A DNA stretch of 37,528 nt, taken from positions 1 through 37,528 of the forward strand of contig UREK01000022.1 of NCBI GenBank assembly GCA_900546845.1, written 5' to 3'. The position numbers and the translations under genes were made by a program. Below the pieces are notes generated by a model. That model saw nothing but the letters and a program-made list of their open reading frames with translations. It was not told where the DNA came from and did no database searches. Shown in pieces: positions 7,430-15,523 of the stretch. The stretch comes from an uncultured Eubacteriales bacterium. Lineage in GTDB: Bacteria; Bacillota; Clostridia; Christensenellales; CAG-138. How positions within the stretch are numbered: position 1 is the stretch's first letter; the number at the start of each line of letters is the position of its first letter.

Positions 7430-8212
7430 TTAGGCCAAACGCTGCGAACGCGCGTACGCAAGCGCAAGGAACTCTGCGGCGGATAAATCCAGATAGCGTG
7501 CGCTTTTTGGATGCTCGCGCTTGAAATCCACCTCCAGCGTCAAATAAGGGATCGCGCGGCACGCTTTCAGCTTTGCTTTTATAGTATCCCAGGCGATGCT
7601 GCCATCATAGGGGAGAAGGTGCGCGTCGGCGTCGCCCCAGTTATCGTGCAGGTGGACGGCGAAGAGCCTATCCCCATAGCGGGCGAGGCAATCTGCGTCC
7701 GGATGGTTGAAATGTTCATGCCCGCTGTCGTAGCAAAAGCCGAGGCGTTCGGAGCGCAGTTCCGCAAAGATACGGTCCAGGTGCGGGATGCTGTTGAGAT
7801 TTTCGATAGCTACGTTGACCTGCTCCCGCTCCGCGCATTCCACGAGCCGCTTGACGCGGCTGAGCCCAACCTGGGTGACAGGCGGCTGCGTCGAAAGCCG
7901 CGTGATGTGCACGACGGCGGTTGGAATGCCGTGCCGGCGGCAATCGGCGAGGCAGGAGCAGAGCGTTTGCAGGTAGGCTTCCCCCTCGAGCCCACTTTCC
8001 CAAAGCGCGTTCGTATTGCTATAGGGCGCATGCACATTGTCGATTTTGAGCCCAAGCCGCCGGGCAAGCGCAGGCTGACGCTGCTTTTCCAGCCCGTCCT
8101 CATCGCCCCACCAGAGCGACGTTGCGCAAAAACCAGCCTGCCGGATGAGCCGCAGGCGCTCCTCGATGGGCAGGGGGTAGCTGAACCAGGCGAAGATGCC
8201 AAACTGAGCCAT
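7430..8212 (-). CDS. Sugar phosphate isomerase/epimerase-type TIM-barrel protein
   Basis: 260 residues with the xylose-isomerase-like barrel (AP-endonuclease family 2): GIFAWFSYPLPIEERLRLIRQ at the start, then the metal-site strands VAIENLN (Glu), GFCYDSGHEHF (Asp, His), FAVHLHDN (His) and YLTLEVDF (Glu). These residues form the divalent metal site in the family. Members isomerise or epimerise sugars, sugar acids or inositols in the cytoplasm; the substrate cannot be given. It is transcribed away from the LacI-type regulator and the sugar importer, so it could belong to the same sugar programme, but no shared operator is visible on its side. Confidence 0.8.
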   Translation of the reverse strand: MAQFGIFAWFSYPLPIEERLRLIRQAGFCATSLWWGDEDGLEKQRQPALARRLGLKIDNVHAPYSNTNALWESGLEGEAYLQTLCSCLADCRRHGIPTAVVHITRLSTQPPVTQVGLSRVKRLVECAEREQVNVAIENLNSIPHLDRIFAELRSERLGFCYDSGHEHFNHPDADCLARYGDRLFAVHLHDNWGDADAHLLPYDGSIAWDTIKAKLKACRAIPYLTLEVDFKREHPKSARYLDLSAAEFLALAYARSQRLA

Positions 8213-8375
8213 GAACGTCCTTCCTTTATCCGGGGAATACTCCTTGCGGAATGCATGCTTGTTTGCCGGAACCCTTCCATATAGGCATATTGTATAATAT
8301 ATATCCCGGTTCCGCCAGCCGGTTTCTGCAGGATTATGCAGGGACGCCGGAGCAGAAAATATATTTTCCTGGGAA

Positions 8376-8404
8376 TTGACAAATCCAAAACGAGTCTATA
8401 TAAT
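8376..8404 (+). promoter_or_regulatory. Near-consensus sigma-A promoter of the regulator/sugar operon
   Basis: TTGACA at 8376-8381 and TATAAT at 8399-8404 are both perfect matches to the primary sigma-factor consensus, with the ideal 17-base spacer. Transcription should start near 8411, inside the flank of the operator described next. The untranslated leader to TTG 8500 is about 90 bases. Confidence 0.92.
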
Positions 8405-8416
8405 AGCAGATGAATT

Positions 8417-8440
8417 GGAAACGTTACCAGTAACGTTTCC
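8417..8440 (+). promoter_or_regulatory. Palindromic operator for a LacI-family repressor
   Basis: GGAAACGTTAC (8417-8427) and GTAACGTTTCC (8430-8440) are perfect 11-base arms around a CA spacer. It sits immediately downstream of the -10 box, where a bound repressor would block initiation or escape. The AACGTT-rich arms with a CG step are of the LacI/GalR kind, and the gene for such a protein starts 60 bases downstream, so autoregulation plus control of the importer genes is the simplest reading (inference). Confidence 0.88.
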
Positions 8441-8499
8441 GACAAAAAGCGCGCTGTTTGCGCGGAATGCAGGAAGTTTCTGTTGGGGGATGGTACTCG

Positions 8500-9516
8500 T
8501 TGACGCATCTGACCATAAAAGATATTGCAAAGTATAGCGGAACGAGTGTCAGCACAGTTTCCCGCGTGCTCAACAATCACCCGGATGTAAGCGAAAAAGC
8601 GCGCGTGCAAGTGATGAAGGTCGTGGAGCAATACCGCTACGTGCCCAACAACAGTGCGCGCAACCTCGTCATCCGGGAATCGGATACGGTCGCGGTGGTG
8701 GTGCGCGGCATTGCAAACCCGTTCTTTACGCGCATCATCAAAACGATCGAGCGTGCGATCTACGCGGAGGGCTACTCCATGTCGCTGCACCAGATCGGTT
8801 CGCGTGACGACGAGCTGATGACCGCCGCAATGCTGGAGCGTGAAAAGCGCCTGCGCGGCATCATCTTCCTCGGAGGCAGGTTCAACTATTCCCCGGCGGA
8901 TGTCGCCATGCTGCGCGTCCCGTTCGTGTGCTGCACCTATGCGAACACGTTCGGTTCGCTGGAACCGGAGCGCTTTTCCTCCGTGGCGATCGACGATAAG
9001 CGGGAGGCCTACCGCGCCGTGCGGCTCCTGATCGAGCGGGGGCACCGGCGCATCGCGGCGCTGATCGAGGCGGAGGACGGCGACTCCATCAGCCAACTGC
9101 GCTACGAAGGCTATTGCGAAGCGCTTGCGGACGCGGGGATCCCCTTTGACCCGGCGCTCGTGGAATGCGCAGGGAGCTTTGAAATGAAGGACGCTTACCG
9201 CGCCGCGGCACGGCTGGCAGAGCGGGCGCAGTTCACGGCCCTGTTTGCGATTTCGGACGCAATGGCGATGGCGGCGATGAAGCAGCTTTCCGAGCGCAGG
9301 CTCCGCATACCGGAGGATTGCTCCGTGATCGCAATCGACGGGCTGGAGCTGACGAACTATTGTGTGCCGACGCTCACTACGCTCGAGCAGCCTGCGGATG
9401 AGATGGCGCTTGAGAGCGTCAAGATCCTGGCCGGCCTGCTGCGCGGGGAGGGGAAGAACCGCCACGTGTTCATGGAGACCAGGCTGCGCGAAGGGACCTC
9501 GGTGCGCAGCGTTTAA
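8500..9516 (+). CDS. LacI/GalR-family transcriptional regulator
   Basis: 338 residues when started at TTG 8500, chosen because GGGGGA lies 9 bases upstream and the helix-turn-helix then begins at the usual place (MTHLTIKDIAKYSG). Upstream in-frame starts at 8458 (TTG) and 8467 (ATG) lack such spacing. Residues 3-50 hold the HTH and the hinge helix region (TVSRVLNNHPDVSEKAR, YVPNNSARNLV); residues about 60-338 are a periplasmic-binding-protein-like effector domain that would bind a sugar. It probably represses its own promoter through the palindrome at 8417-8440 and, by read-through, the binding protein and permease genes 68 bases downstream. The effector is likely a glucan or maltodextrin breakdown product, inferred from the linked GH77 enzyme. 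Confidence 0.88.
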   Translation: MTHLTIKDIAKYSGTSVSTVSRVLNNHPDVSEKARVQVMKVVEQYRYVPNNSARNLVIRESDTVAVVVRGIANPFFTRIIKTIERAIYAEGYSMSLHQIGSRDDELMTAAMLEREKRLRGIIFLGGRFNYSPADVAMLRVPFVCCTYANTFGSLEPERFSSVAIDDKREAYRAVRLLIERGHRRIAALIEAEDGDSISQLRYEGYCEALADAGIPFDPALVECAGSFEMKDAYRAAARLAERAQFTALFAISDAMAMAAMKQLSERRLRIPEDCSVIAIDGLELTNYCVPTLTTLEQPADEMALESVKILAGLLRGEGKNRHVFMETRLREGTSVRSV

Positions 9517-9584
9517 AACAGTCAAAAGGCTTGTGCGGGTATCCGCACGGGAAAACAATATAAAACAATGAAAGGAAAACGATT

Positions 9585-10940
9585 ATGAAAAAGGCATTGG
9601 CATTTCTGCTTGCGGCCATGATGATTGTTGCGTGCGTTGGCTGCAATACGAACGAGACCGTTGAGCCGACCGCTACGCCGGCGACGCAGGACCCCACTAC
9701 GACGCCGGAAACTACGCCCGAAGCGACGAACCCGGAGGGCCCCTCTACGGCAGCTGGTTCCGTCTACTACCTCAACTTCAAGCCCGAGCAGGATCAGCAG
9801 TGGCAGGACCTTGCGGCGCTCTATACCGAGAAGACCGGCGTCCCTGTGACCGTCGTGACCGCCGCCCAGGGTACCTATGAGCAGACCCTCATGTCCGAGA
9901 TCGCCAAGGAAGAGGCGCCCACCCTGTTCCAGGTGAACGGCCCCGTCGGCCTTGCGAACTGGAAGGATTATTGCTATGACCTCTCCGGCTCCGCGGTTTA
10001 TGGCGAGCTTTCCTCCGAGGATTTCGCGCTCAAGGAAGGCGACACCGTTTACGGCATCTCCTACCTCATTGAGACCTACGGCATCATCGTGAACAAGGCG
10101 CTGCTTGAAGAGGCCGGCTACAAGATGGAGGACATCACCAGCTTCGAGACCCTGAAGGCCGTCGCGGAAGACATCACCGCCCGCAAGGATGAGCTCGGCT
10201 TCTCCGCTTTCACCTCCGCTGGTATGGACAGCTCCTCTGACTGGCGCTTCAAGACCCACCTTGCCAACCTGCCGATCTATTATGAGTATCAGGCGGACGG
10301 CATCGGCGCGACCGCTGCCATCAAGGGCACCTACCTGGACAACTACAAGGCGATCTGGGATCTTTACATCAACAACGCGACCTGCGAACCCGCTGAGCTT
10401 GCCGCGAAGACCGGCTCCGACGCGGTTGCCGAATTCGTGAACGGCGAGGCCGTGTTCTACCAGAACGGCACTTGGGCGCACAGCGACATTTCCGCTCTGG
10501 GCGATGAGAACCTCGGCATGCTGCCCATCTACATCGGCGTGGAAGGTGAGGAGAAGCAGGGACTCTGCACCGGCACTGAGAACTATTGGTGCGTGAACAA
10601 CGAGGCTTCCGAAGAGGACATCCAGGCGACGCTGGACTTCCTGTACTGGTGCGTCACTTCCGAAGAGGGCCTGAACGCGCTCTGCACCGAAATGGGCTTC
10701 GTGATCCCGTTTAAGAGCAAGCTGCCTGCGGCGAACCCGCTGGTGAACATCGCCAACGATTACGTCGCCAACGGCTATACCTCCGTGTCCTGGAATTTCA
10801 CGACCATGCCTTCTGAGGAATGGAAGAACGGCGTTGGCTCTGCGCTGACCGCCTATGCGGCCGGTACCGGCACCTGGGATGCTGTTGTCTCTGCCTTTGT
10901 GGACGGCTGGGCCACCGAGTACGCTGCTGCGAACAGCTAA
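9585..10940 (+). CDS. Carbohydrate ABC transporter substrate-binding lipoprotein (family 1)
   Basis: 451 residues. A lipoprotein signal ends at the lipobox VACVGC with Cys20 as the lipidated residue, followed by a Thr/Pro/Glu-rich linker (about residues 21-55) and a type-1 extracellular solute-binding fold (YYLNFKPEQDQQWQDLAALY; APTLFQVNGP; YGISYLIETYGIIVNKALLEE). It would capture an oligosaccharide at the outer face of the membrane and deliver it to the two permeases encoded downstream. AAAGGAAA precedes the start. The gene ends 29 bases before a strong hairpin terminator, an arrangement that usually gives more binding protein than permease. The neighbouring 4-alpha-glucanotransferase gene points to a maltodextrin or similar alpha-glucan fragment (inference). 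Confidence 0.9.
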   Translation: MKKALAFLLAAMMIVACVGCNTNETVEPTATPATQDPTTTPETTPEATNPEGPSTAAGSVYYLNFKPEQDQQWQDLAALYTEKTGVPVTVVTAAQGTYEQTLMSEIAKEEAPTLFQVNGPVGLANWKDYCYDLSGSAVYGELSSEDFALKEGDTVYGISYLIETYGIIVNKALLEEAGYKMEDITSFETLKAVAEDITARKDELGFSAFTSAGMDSSSDWRFKTHLANLPIYYEYQADGIGATAAIKGTYLDNYKAIWDLYINNATCEPAELAAKTGSDAVAEFVNGEAVFYQNGTWAHSDISALGDENLGMLPIYIGVEGEEKQGLCTGTENYWCVNNEASEEDIQATLDFLYWCVTSEEGLNALCTEMGFVIPFKSKLPAANPLVNIANDYVANGYTSVSWNFTTMPSEEWKNGVGSALTAYAAGTGTWDAVVSAFVDGWATEYAAANS

Positions 10941-10969
10941 GCGAAACCCTCCGCAACCCGAACGGATGC

Positions 10970-11005
10970 GGCCGGGGTGGGCGTCCGCCCACCCCGGCCT
11001 TTTTT
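10970..11005 (+). terminator. Strong intra-operon terminator between binding-protein and permease genes
   Basis: A perfect 13-bp GC-rich stem, GGCCGGGGTGGGC (10970-10982) with GCCCACCCCGGCC (10987-10999), loop GTCC, then six T. Partial termination here would favour the binding protein over the permeases. Confidence 0.93.
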
Positions 11006-11065
11006 GAACCAAGGCCGCCAACCTTCATTCGCTTTTGAAATTGCATGATTTAAGGAGAAACCAGC

Positions 11066-11917
11066 GTGGAAAAAGCAATCAAAAAATATTGGCCGATCTT
11101 CGTGGTGCCGACTGTCGCGGCATTCTGCATCGGCTTTTTGTGGCCTTTTTTGCAGGGCCTGTACTTATCCCTCTGTAAATTCACAACGTTAAAGAAAGTC
11201 ACGTTCGTCGGCTTTGAAAACTTCAAATACGCCCTGACCGATCCGGAATTTGCCCACGCTTTCTGGTTTACCGCGGCGTTTACGGTGGTTTCCACGATTT
11301 TCATCAACGTGCTGGCATTCACCATTGCGCTTGTGCTCACCCGCAAGATCCGCGGCACGAATCTGTTCCGCACAGTCTTCTTCATGCCGAACCTGATCGG
11401 CGGCGTGGTGCTCGGCTACATCTGGTCGATCCTGCTCAACTGCGCGCTTTCGCTGCTTGCCAAGCCGCTTCTGCAGCTCAATTCCACGTATGGCTTCTGG
11501 GGACTCATCATCCTCATGTGCTGGCAGCAGATCGGCTACATGATGATCATCTACATCGCGGGGCTGCAATCCATCCCCAATGATTACCTCGAGGCAGCGT
11601 ATATCGATGGCGCGAACTCCTGGCAGACGCTCTGGAAGGTCAAGATCCCGAACGTAATGCCTTCCATCACCATCTGCCTGTTCCTGACGCTGACCAACTC
11701 CTTCAAGCTGTTCGACCAGAACCTCGCGCTCACGGAAGGCGAGCCTGCGCACATGACGGAGATGCTCGCGCTCAACATCTACAATACCTTCTATGCCCGC
11801 TCCGGCGCGCAATGGAAGGGCTATGGCCAGGCGAAGGCCGTCATCTTCTGCGTGCTCGTGATCGTGATCTCCATGATCCAGCTGCGGGCGACGCGCTCCA
11901 AGGAGGTGCAGCAATAA
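11066..11917 (+). CDS. Carbohydrate ABC transporter permease (MalF/UgpA type)
   Basis: 283 residues from GTG 11066, with AAGGAGAAA upstream. Six membrane segments are apparent (first around IFVVPTVAAFCIGFLWPFLQG). The cytoplasmic EAA loop that docks with the ATPase is EAAYIDGANSWQTLWKVKIP, beginning near residue 176. It forms a heterodimeric channel with the next gene product. No ATPase gene is in the cluster, so a shared MsmX/MalK-type ATPase encoded elsewhere probably drives it, as is common in Bacillota. Confidence 0.9.
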   Translation: MEKAIKKYWPIFVVPTVAAFCIGFLWPFLQGLYLSLCKFTTLKKVTFVGFENFKYALTDPEFAHAFWFTAAFTVVSTIFINVLAFTIALVLTRKIRGTNLFRTVFFMPNLIGGVVLGYIWSILLNCALSLLAKPLLQLNSTYGFWGLIILMCWQQIGYMMIIYIAGLQSIPNDYLEAAYIDGANSWQTLWKVKIPNVMPSITICLFLTLTNSFKLFDQNLALTEGEPAHMTEMLALNIYNTFYARSGAQWKGYGQAKAVIFCVLVIVISMIQLRATRSKEVQQ

Positions 11918-12762
11918 TGGTTAACCGCGGACAACGCATCAAAAACGGAATTATGACGGCGCTGTTTGCAGTGCTGTCCCTCGCATGGGTCTACCCGATC
12001 GTGATGATCCTGCTCAACTCGCTCAAAACGGAGCGCGCGATTACGACCAAGGGCGCTTTTGAACTGCCCACAGCGGAGACCTTCGCGGGGCTCCAAAACT
12101 ATGTGGATGCGCTCAACAGCAAGGGGTTTTTGGCCGCGTTCGGCAATTCCCTGCTGATCACGGTCACGGCGGTGGCGGCCATCCTCATCTTCTGCTCGAT
12201 GTGCGCCTGGTTCATCACACGCGTCTCCAACAAGTTCACGAAGCTCATTTATTTCCTATTCGTGTTCTCGATGGTCGTGCCGTTCCAGATGCTGATGTTC
12301 ACGCTTTCCTCCACTGCGGATAAGCTCAACCTCGATATGCCCATCAACCTCTGCGTCATCTATCTCGGCTTCGGCGCGGGGCTCGCGGTGTTCATGTTCT
12401 GCGGCTTCATGCGTTCCGTCCCGCTCGAGATCGAGGAAGCCGCAATGATCGACGGCTGTAACCCGCTCCAGACGTTCTTCCGCATCGTGTTCCCGATCCT
12501 CAAGCCCACGCTCGTATCCGTAGGCATTCTCGAAACCATGTGGGTCTGGAACGATTACCTGCTGCCGTACCTGGTGCTGGACCGCAAGAATTATATGACG
12601 ATCCCGATCCTGATCCAGTATTTCCAGGGCAGCTTTGGCCGCATTGAAATGGGCCCGATGATGGCGTGCATCATCATGACGGTGCTCCCGGTGATCGTCG
12701 TATACCTCGCCTGCCAGAAGCACATCATCAAGGGCGTCGTCGCGGGTGCGGTGAAGGGATAA
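11917..12762 (+). CDS. Carbohydrate ABC transporter permease (MalG/UgpE type)
   Basis: 281 residues from ATG 11917, which overlaps the previous stop (TAATG) and has AAGGAGG at 11900-11906. The N-terminus MVNRGQRIKNGIMTALFAVL leads into the first of six membrane helices. The EAA loop EEAAMIDGCNPLQTFFRIVF starts at about residue 173, and the family's PFQMLMF segment is near residue 123. It pairs with the MalF-type permease to move the sugar captured by the lipoprotein. Confidence 0.9.
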   Translation: MVNRGQRIKNGIMTALFAVLSLAWVYPIVMILLNSLKTERAITTKGAFELPTAETFAGLQNYVDALNSKGFLAAFGNSLLITVTAVAAILIFCSMCAWFITRVSNKFTKLIYFLFVFSMVVPFQMLMFTLSSTADKLNLDMPINLCVIYLGFGAGLAVFMFCGFMRSVPLEIEEAAMIDGCNPLQTFFRIVFPILKPTLVSVGILETMWVWNDYLLPYLVLDRKNYMTIPILIQYFQGSFGRIEMGPMMACIIMTVLPVIVVYLACQKHIIKGVVAGAVKG

Positions 12763-12813
12763 CAACGCTTTGCGGGAAAGATTTTCAGCCTTAGGAAGAA
12801 GGTTTGTGGAACC

Positions 12814-14301
12814 ATGAGAAGGAGCAGCGGCGTTCTGCTGCCTGTGTCGGCGCTTCCGTCGCCCTACGGCATCGGGACGCTTGGGGAGGAAGCCTACCGC
12901 TTCATTGATTTTCTTGCCGCCGCAGGGCAGCGGTATTGGCAGATCCTGCCGCTTGGGCCGACCAGCATCGGGGATTCGCCGTACCAGCCGTTTTCCTCGC
13001 ATGCCGGCAACCCGTATTTCATCGACCTGGACGCGCTTGTGCGCGCCGGGCTTTTGACCGGAGAGGAAGCATTCGCCCCGGATTGGGGGAGCGGCCCCAC
13101 CCGTGTGGATTATGGGAAGATCTACGCCGCGCGTCTGCCGGTGCTGCGCCGGGCGTTTGACCGGGCGGGCGTTGCCCTGCGTGCGGAAGCCGCTGCGTTT
13201 GCGGAAGAAAACGCGGCTTGGCTGCCGGATTACGCGCTGTTTATGGCGCTCAAACGCCGCTTTGGCATGCGCGCCTGGACGGAGTGGGAGGATGCGGAGA
13301 TCCGCCTGCGCAGGCCGGGTGCCGTTGCCGCCTGGGCGGAGCGCCTGCGGGACGAGGTGGAATTCTTCGGCTTCATCCAGTATTTGTTCTACCGGCAATG
13401 GGGTGCGCTCCAGGCGTATGCGCATGAAAAGGGGGTGCTCCTCATCGGGGATCTGCCGATCTATGTTGCCATGGACTCGGCGGACGTTTGGGCGGGGCCG
13501 CAGAACTTCCTGTTGGACGGGGCGAACGCGCCTCTCGCCGTAGCGGGCGTACCGCCGGATTCCTTCAGCGCGGACGGCCAGCTTTGGGGCAACCCGCTCT
13601 ATCGCTGGGAGGACATGCGTGCGGACGGCTATCAATGGTGGATGGCGCGCATCGCGGGCGCAGCGCGGCTTTACGACGTCCTGCGCATCGATCATTTCCG
13701 TGGGCTGGAGAGCTATTGGAGCGTTCCCTTCGGGGAGACGACCGCCAGCCATGGCCATTGGGTCAAAGGGCCGGGCATGGATTTCATCGCGGCCCTGCGT
13801 GCGCGGTTTCCGGAGCTGCCCATCATCGCGGAGGATCTGGGATACCTGAGCCCGGAGGTGCGTGCGCTGCTCGCGTCTTCCGGTTTTCCGGGCATGAAGG
13901 TGCTGGAGTTCGCGTTCGATTCGCGCGAACCGGGGGAATACCGGCCGCACACCTACCCGGTAAACTGCGTCTGCTACACCGGCACGCACGATAACATGCC
14001 GCTTGCCGGTTGGAGGGAGAACGCCGCGCCGGAGGACGTTGCCCGCGCGGAAGCCTACTTCGGCCTGAACGAGCGCGAGGGATTCCATTGGGGCATGATA
14101 CGGGGTGGTATGAGCTCCGCCGCCGTGCTCTTCATCGCGCAGATGCAGGATTACTTAGGGCTCGGCATGGAGAGCCGCATGAACACGCCAAGCACGCTTG
14201 GCTACAACTGGCAGTGGCGTATGCAAACGGGGGATTGCACCCCCGCGCTTGCGGAGAAAATGCGCTTTTATACGGAACTGTTCGGAAGGTTGCCAGAATA
14301 A
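12814..14301 (+). CDS. malQ: 4-alpha-glucanotransferase (GH77, amylomaltase)
   Basis: 495 residues, the usual length of bacterial GH77 enzymes of the short (amylomaltase) type. Motifs in order: SALPSPYGIGTLG near the N-terminus, GDLPIYVAMDSADVW, the nucleophile Asp293 in RIDHFRGLESYW, acid/base Glu340 in IIAEDLGYLSPEV and the transition-state Asp393 in GTHDNMPLAGW. It transfers alpha-1,4-glucan segments between maltodextrins, releasing glucose, in the cytoplasm. AGGAAGAAGG lies 12-21 bases before the start. It follows the permease genes by 51 bases, completing a maltodextrin-type uptake and processing operon. Confidence 0.93.
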   Translation: MRRSSGVLLPVSALPSPYGIGTLGEEAYRFIDFLAAAGQRYWQILPLGPTSIGDSPYQPFSSHAGNPYFIDLDALVRAGLLTGEEAFAPDWGSGPTRVDYGKIYAARLPVLRRAFDRAGVALRAEAAAFAEENAAWLPDYALFMALKRRFGMRAWTEWEDAEIRLRRPGAVAAWAERLRDEVEFFGFIQYLFYRQWGALQAYAHEKGVLLIGDLPIYVAMDSADVWAGPQNFLLDGANAPLAVAGVPPDSFSADGQLWGNPLYRWEDMRADGYQWWMARIAGAARLYDVLRIDHFRGLESYWSVPFGETTASHGHWVKGPGMDFIAALRARFPELPIIAEDLGYLSPEVRALLASSGFPGMKVLEFAFDSREPGEYRPHTYPVNCVCYTGTHDNMPLAGWRENAAPEDVARAEAYFGLNEREGFHWGMIRGGMSSAAVLFIAQMQDYLGLGMESRMNTPSTLGYNWQWRMQTGDCTPALAEKMRFYTELFGRLPE

Positions 14302-14324
14302 GCGAGCAGGCAAACGGAAAACGG

Positions 14325-14363
14325 AAGCCGCCCGGGATCGGTTCAGATCGCCGGGCGGCTTTT
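14325..14363 (+). terminator. Terminator after malQ
   Basis: AAGCCGCCCGG (14325-14335) pairs with CCGGGCGGCTT (14351-14361), with GATC/GATC adding to the stem, then a short T run. It lies between convergent genes and may serve both strands. Confidence 0.85.
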
Positions 14364-14386
14364 GTATAAGTGTACGTTTCCACGGT

Positions 14387-14799
14387 TTATTCTCCGCTGC
14401 GCACGTCCTCCTTGCGCCGGCCAAACGCATTGAATAACGCATTGAATGTCCGCTTCAGCGCGCGTTCGGTAGGGAGGATGGAGAGGAGCAGGACGGCGCA
14501 TTGTAGTAGGCAGAGGCCACCGCTGAACATCCCGATCCAGCCGATGGGGCGTTGTAGACGAACGCCATCGCGGCGGCGGAGAGCGCGAGCGGGGTCCAGC
14601 CGAGCTTTTGCCAGAGTGCGCCGCAATGCGCATGCGCGAAGCGCCAGGTATCCTCGTTTTGCATGGAGCGTGCGCTGCGGTAGCCGAAAACGGCGTTGAT
14701 CCGTTCCGGCGGGCGGCGGAGGAATCGGCGGCCGAATCCGATCATCGAATCAGGCACGAGCAACGACATCAACAGCATAAAGATCCAGAAGCCGAACAG
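14387..14799 (-). pseudogene. SdpI-family membrane protein with a -1 frameshift
   Basis: Two minus-strand frames together make one SdpI-like protein. The first, from a CTG at 14799 (GGAGGG 8 bases upstream) or ATG 14778, reads FWIFMLLMSLLVPDSM, then the SdpI-type motif VFGYRSARSMQNEDTWRFAH and ends in AFVYNAP. The second frame continues PIGWIGMFSGGLCLL and the C-terminus to 14387. The join falls at a run of four C on the minus strand (plus-strand GGGG, 14546-14549); five would restore the frame. SdpI proteins are multi-helix membrane proteins; the namesake gives immunity to the SdpC killing factor, but many paralogues have no known role. Either a real recent mutation or a sequencing error in a homopolymer. 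Confidence 0.7.
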
Positions 14800-14941
14800 A
14801 TCCGTTTCCCTCCCGCGTATTCTTTCTTACTTTAATCATATCACGTGCGGCCCACCGCCGCAAGCCTGCTCCATGGTGGTAAATGCGCCACCGTTGTGAT
14901 AGGATAAGGGAAACGTTTTTACGAATCAGGAGGGGATTTTG

Positions 14942-15523
14942 ATGCAACGCGGCGGGAAGCTGTATTGGACGCTGTTTTCTTCCACGCTTTTGCTCAGCGC
15001 GGTCACCTTTGGCGGCGGCTATGTGATCGTGCCTCTGCTCAAGCGCAAGTTCGTCGAGGAACTCAAATGGATCGATGAACAGGAGATGCTCGACATGGTG
15101 GCGATCGCCCAGTCCTCGCCAGGGCCGCTTGCGGTGAACGCTTCCATCATCATCGGCTACCGCATGGCAGGCGTACCCGGCGCGCTTTTGACCGCGCTTG
15201 GCACCGTGCTGCCGCCCCTCGTCATCATATCCGTTATTTCCGCGTTTTACGCCGCGTTCCGGGATAACCGCATCGTAAGCCTCGTGCTCAAGGGGATGCA
15301 GGCGGGCGTCGCCGCGGTGATCGCCAACGTGGTCATCACGATGGCCGCGGGCGTGCTCAGGCAAAAGCGCGTGCTGCCCGTGTGCGTGATGCTTGGCACG
15401 TTCGCCGCGTCGGCGCTCCTCGGCATAAACGTGGTGCTCTGCATCCTTGCGTGCGCGGCCGTCGGCCTGGCGGATACGCTGATTGAAACCCACAAGGCGG
15501 GGAAGGGAGGCGCAGGAGCGTGA
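14942..15523 (+). CDS. Chromate transporter, first half-size subunit (ChrA-type, CHR family)
   Basis: 193 residues from ATG 14942 with AGGAGGGG 6 bases upstream. Marks of the short-chain CHR family: LLSAVTFGGGYVIVPLLKRKFVEEL, then the conserved AQSSPGPLAVNASIIIGYRMAG, with about five to six hydrophobic segments. Short-chain CHR proteins come in pairs that together equal a full-length ChrA, an ion antiporter that exports chromate in studied cases; the physiological ion in anaerobic gut bacteria is unknown. The next gene starts inside the stop codon region (GTGA overlap), as expected for a pair. Confidence 0.88.
   Translation: MQRGGKLYWTLFSSTLLLSAVTFGGGYVIVPLLKRKFVEELKWIDEQEMLDMVAIAQSSPGPLAVNASIIIGYRMAGVPGALLTALGTVLPPLVIISVISAFYAAFRDNRIVSLVLKGMQAGVAAVIANVVITMAAGVLRQKRVLPVCVMLGTFAASALLGINVVLCILACAAVGLADTLIETHKAGKGGAGA

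Noticed and set aside
8281..8310. AT-rich TATAAT-like bases as a promoter for the minus-strand isomerase gene
   Set aside because: Minus-strand -10-like boxes are present, but no acceptable -35 box lies at 16-18 bases, so I could not place a promoter.
9533..9548. GTGCGG/CCGCAC hairpin between the regulator and binding-protein genes as a terminator
   Set aside because: Six-base stem followed by GGGAAAAC rather than T; too weak to separate the genes.
7810..9558. A 582-codon minus-strand frame across the regulator and the isomerase gene
   Set aside because: It spans the divergent promoter and lies opposite the LacI-type gene; composition is shadow-like.
12256..14088. A 610-codon minus-strand open frame opposite the permease and malQ genes
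   Set aside because: Antisense shadow of recognisable genes; no ribosome site and an Arg/His/Ala-rich, motif-free translation.
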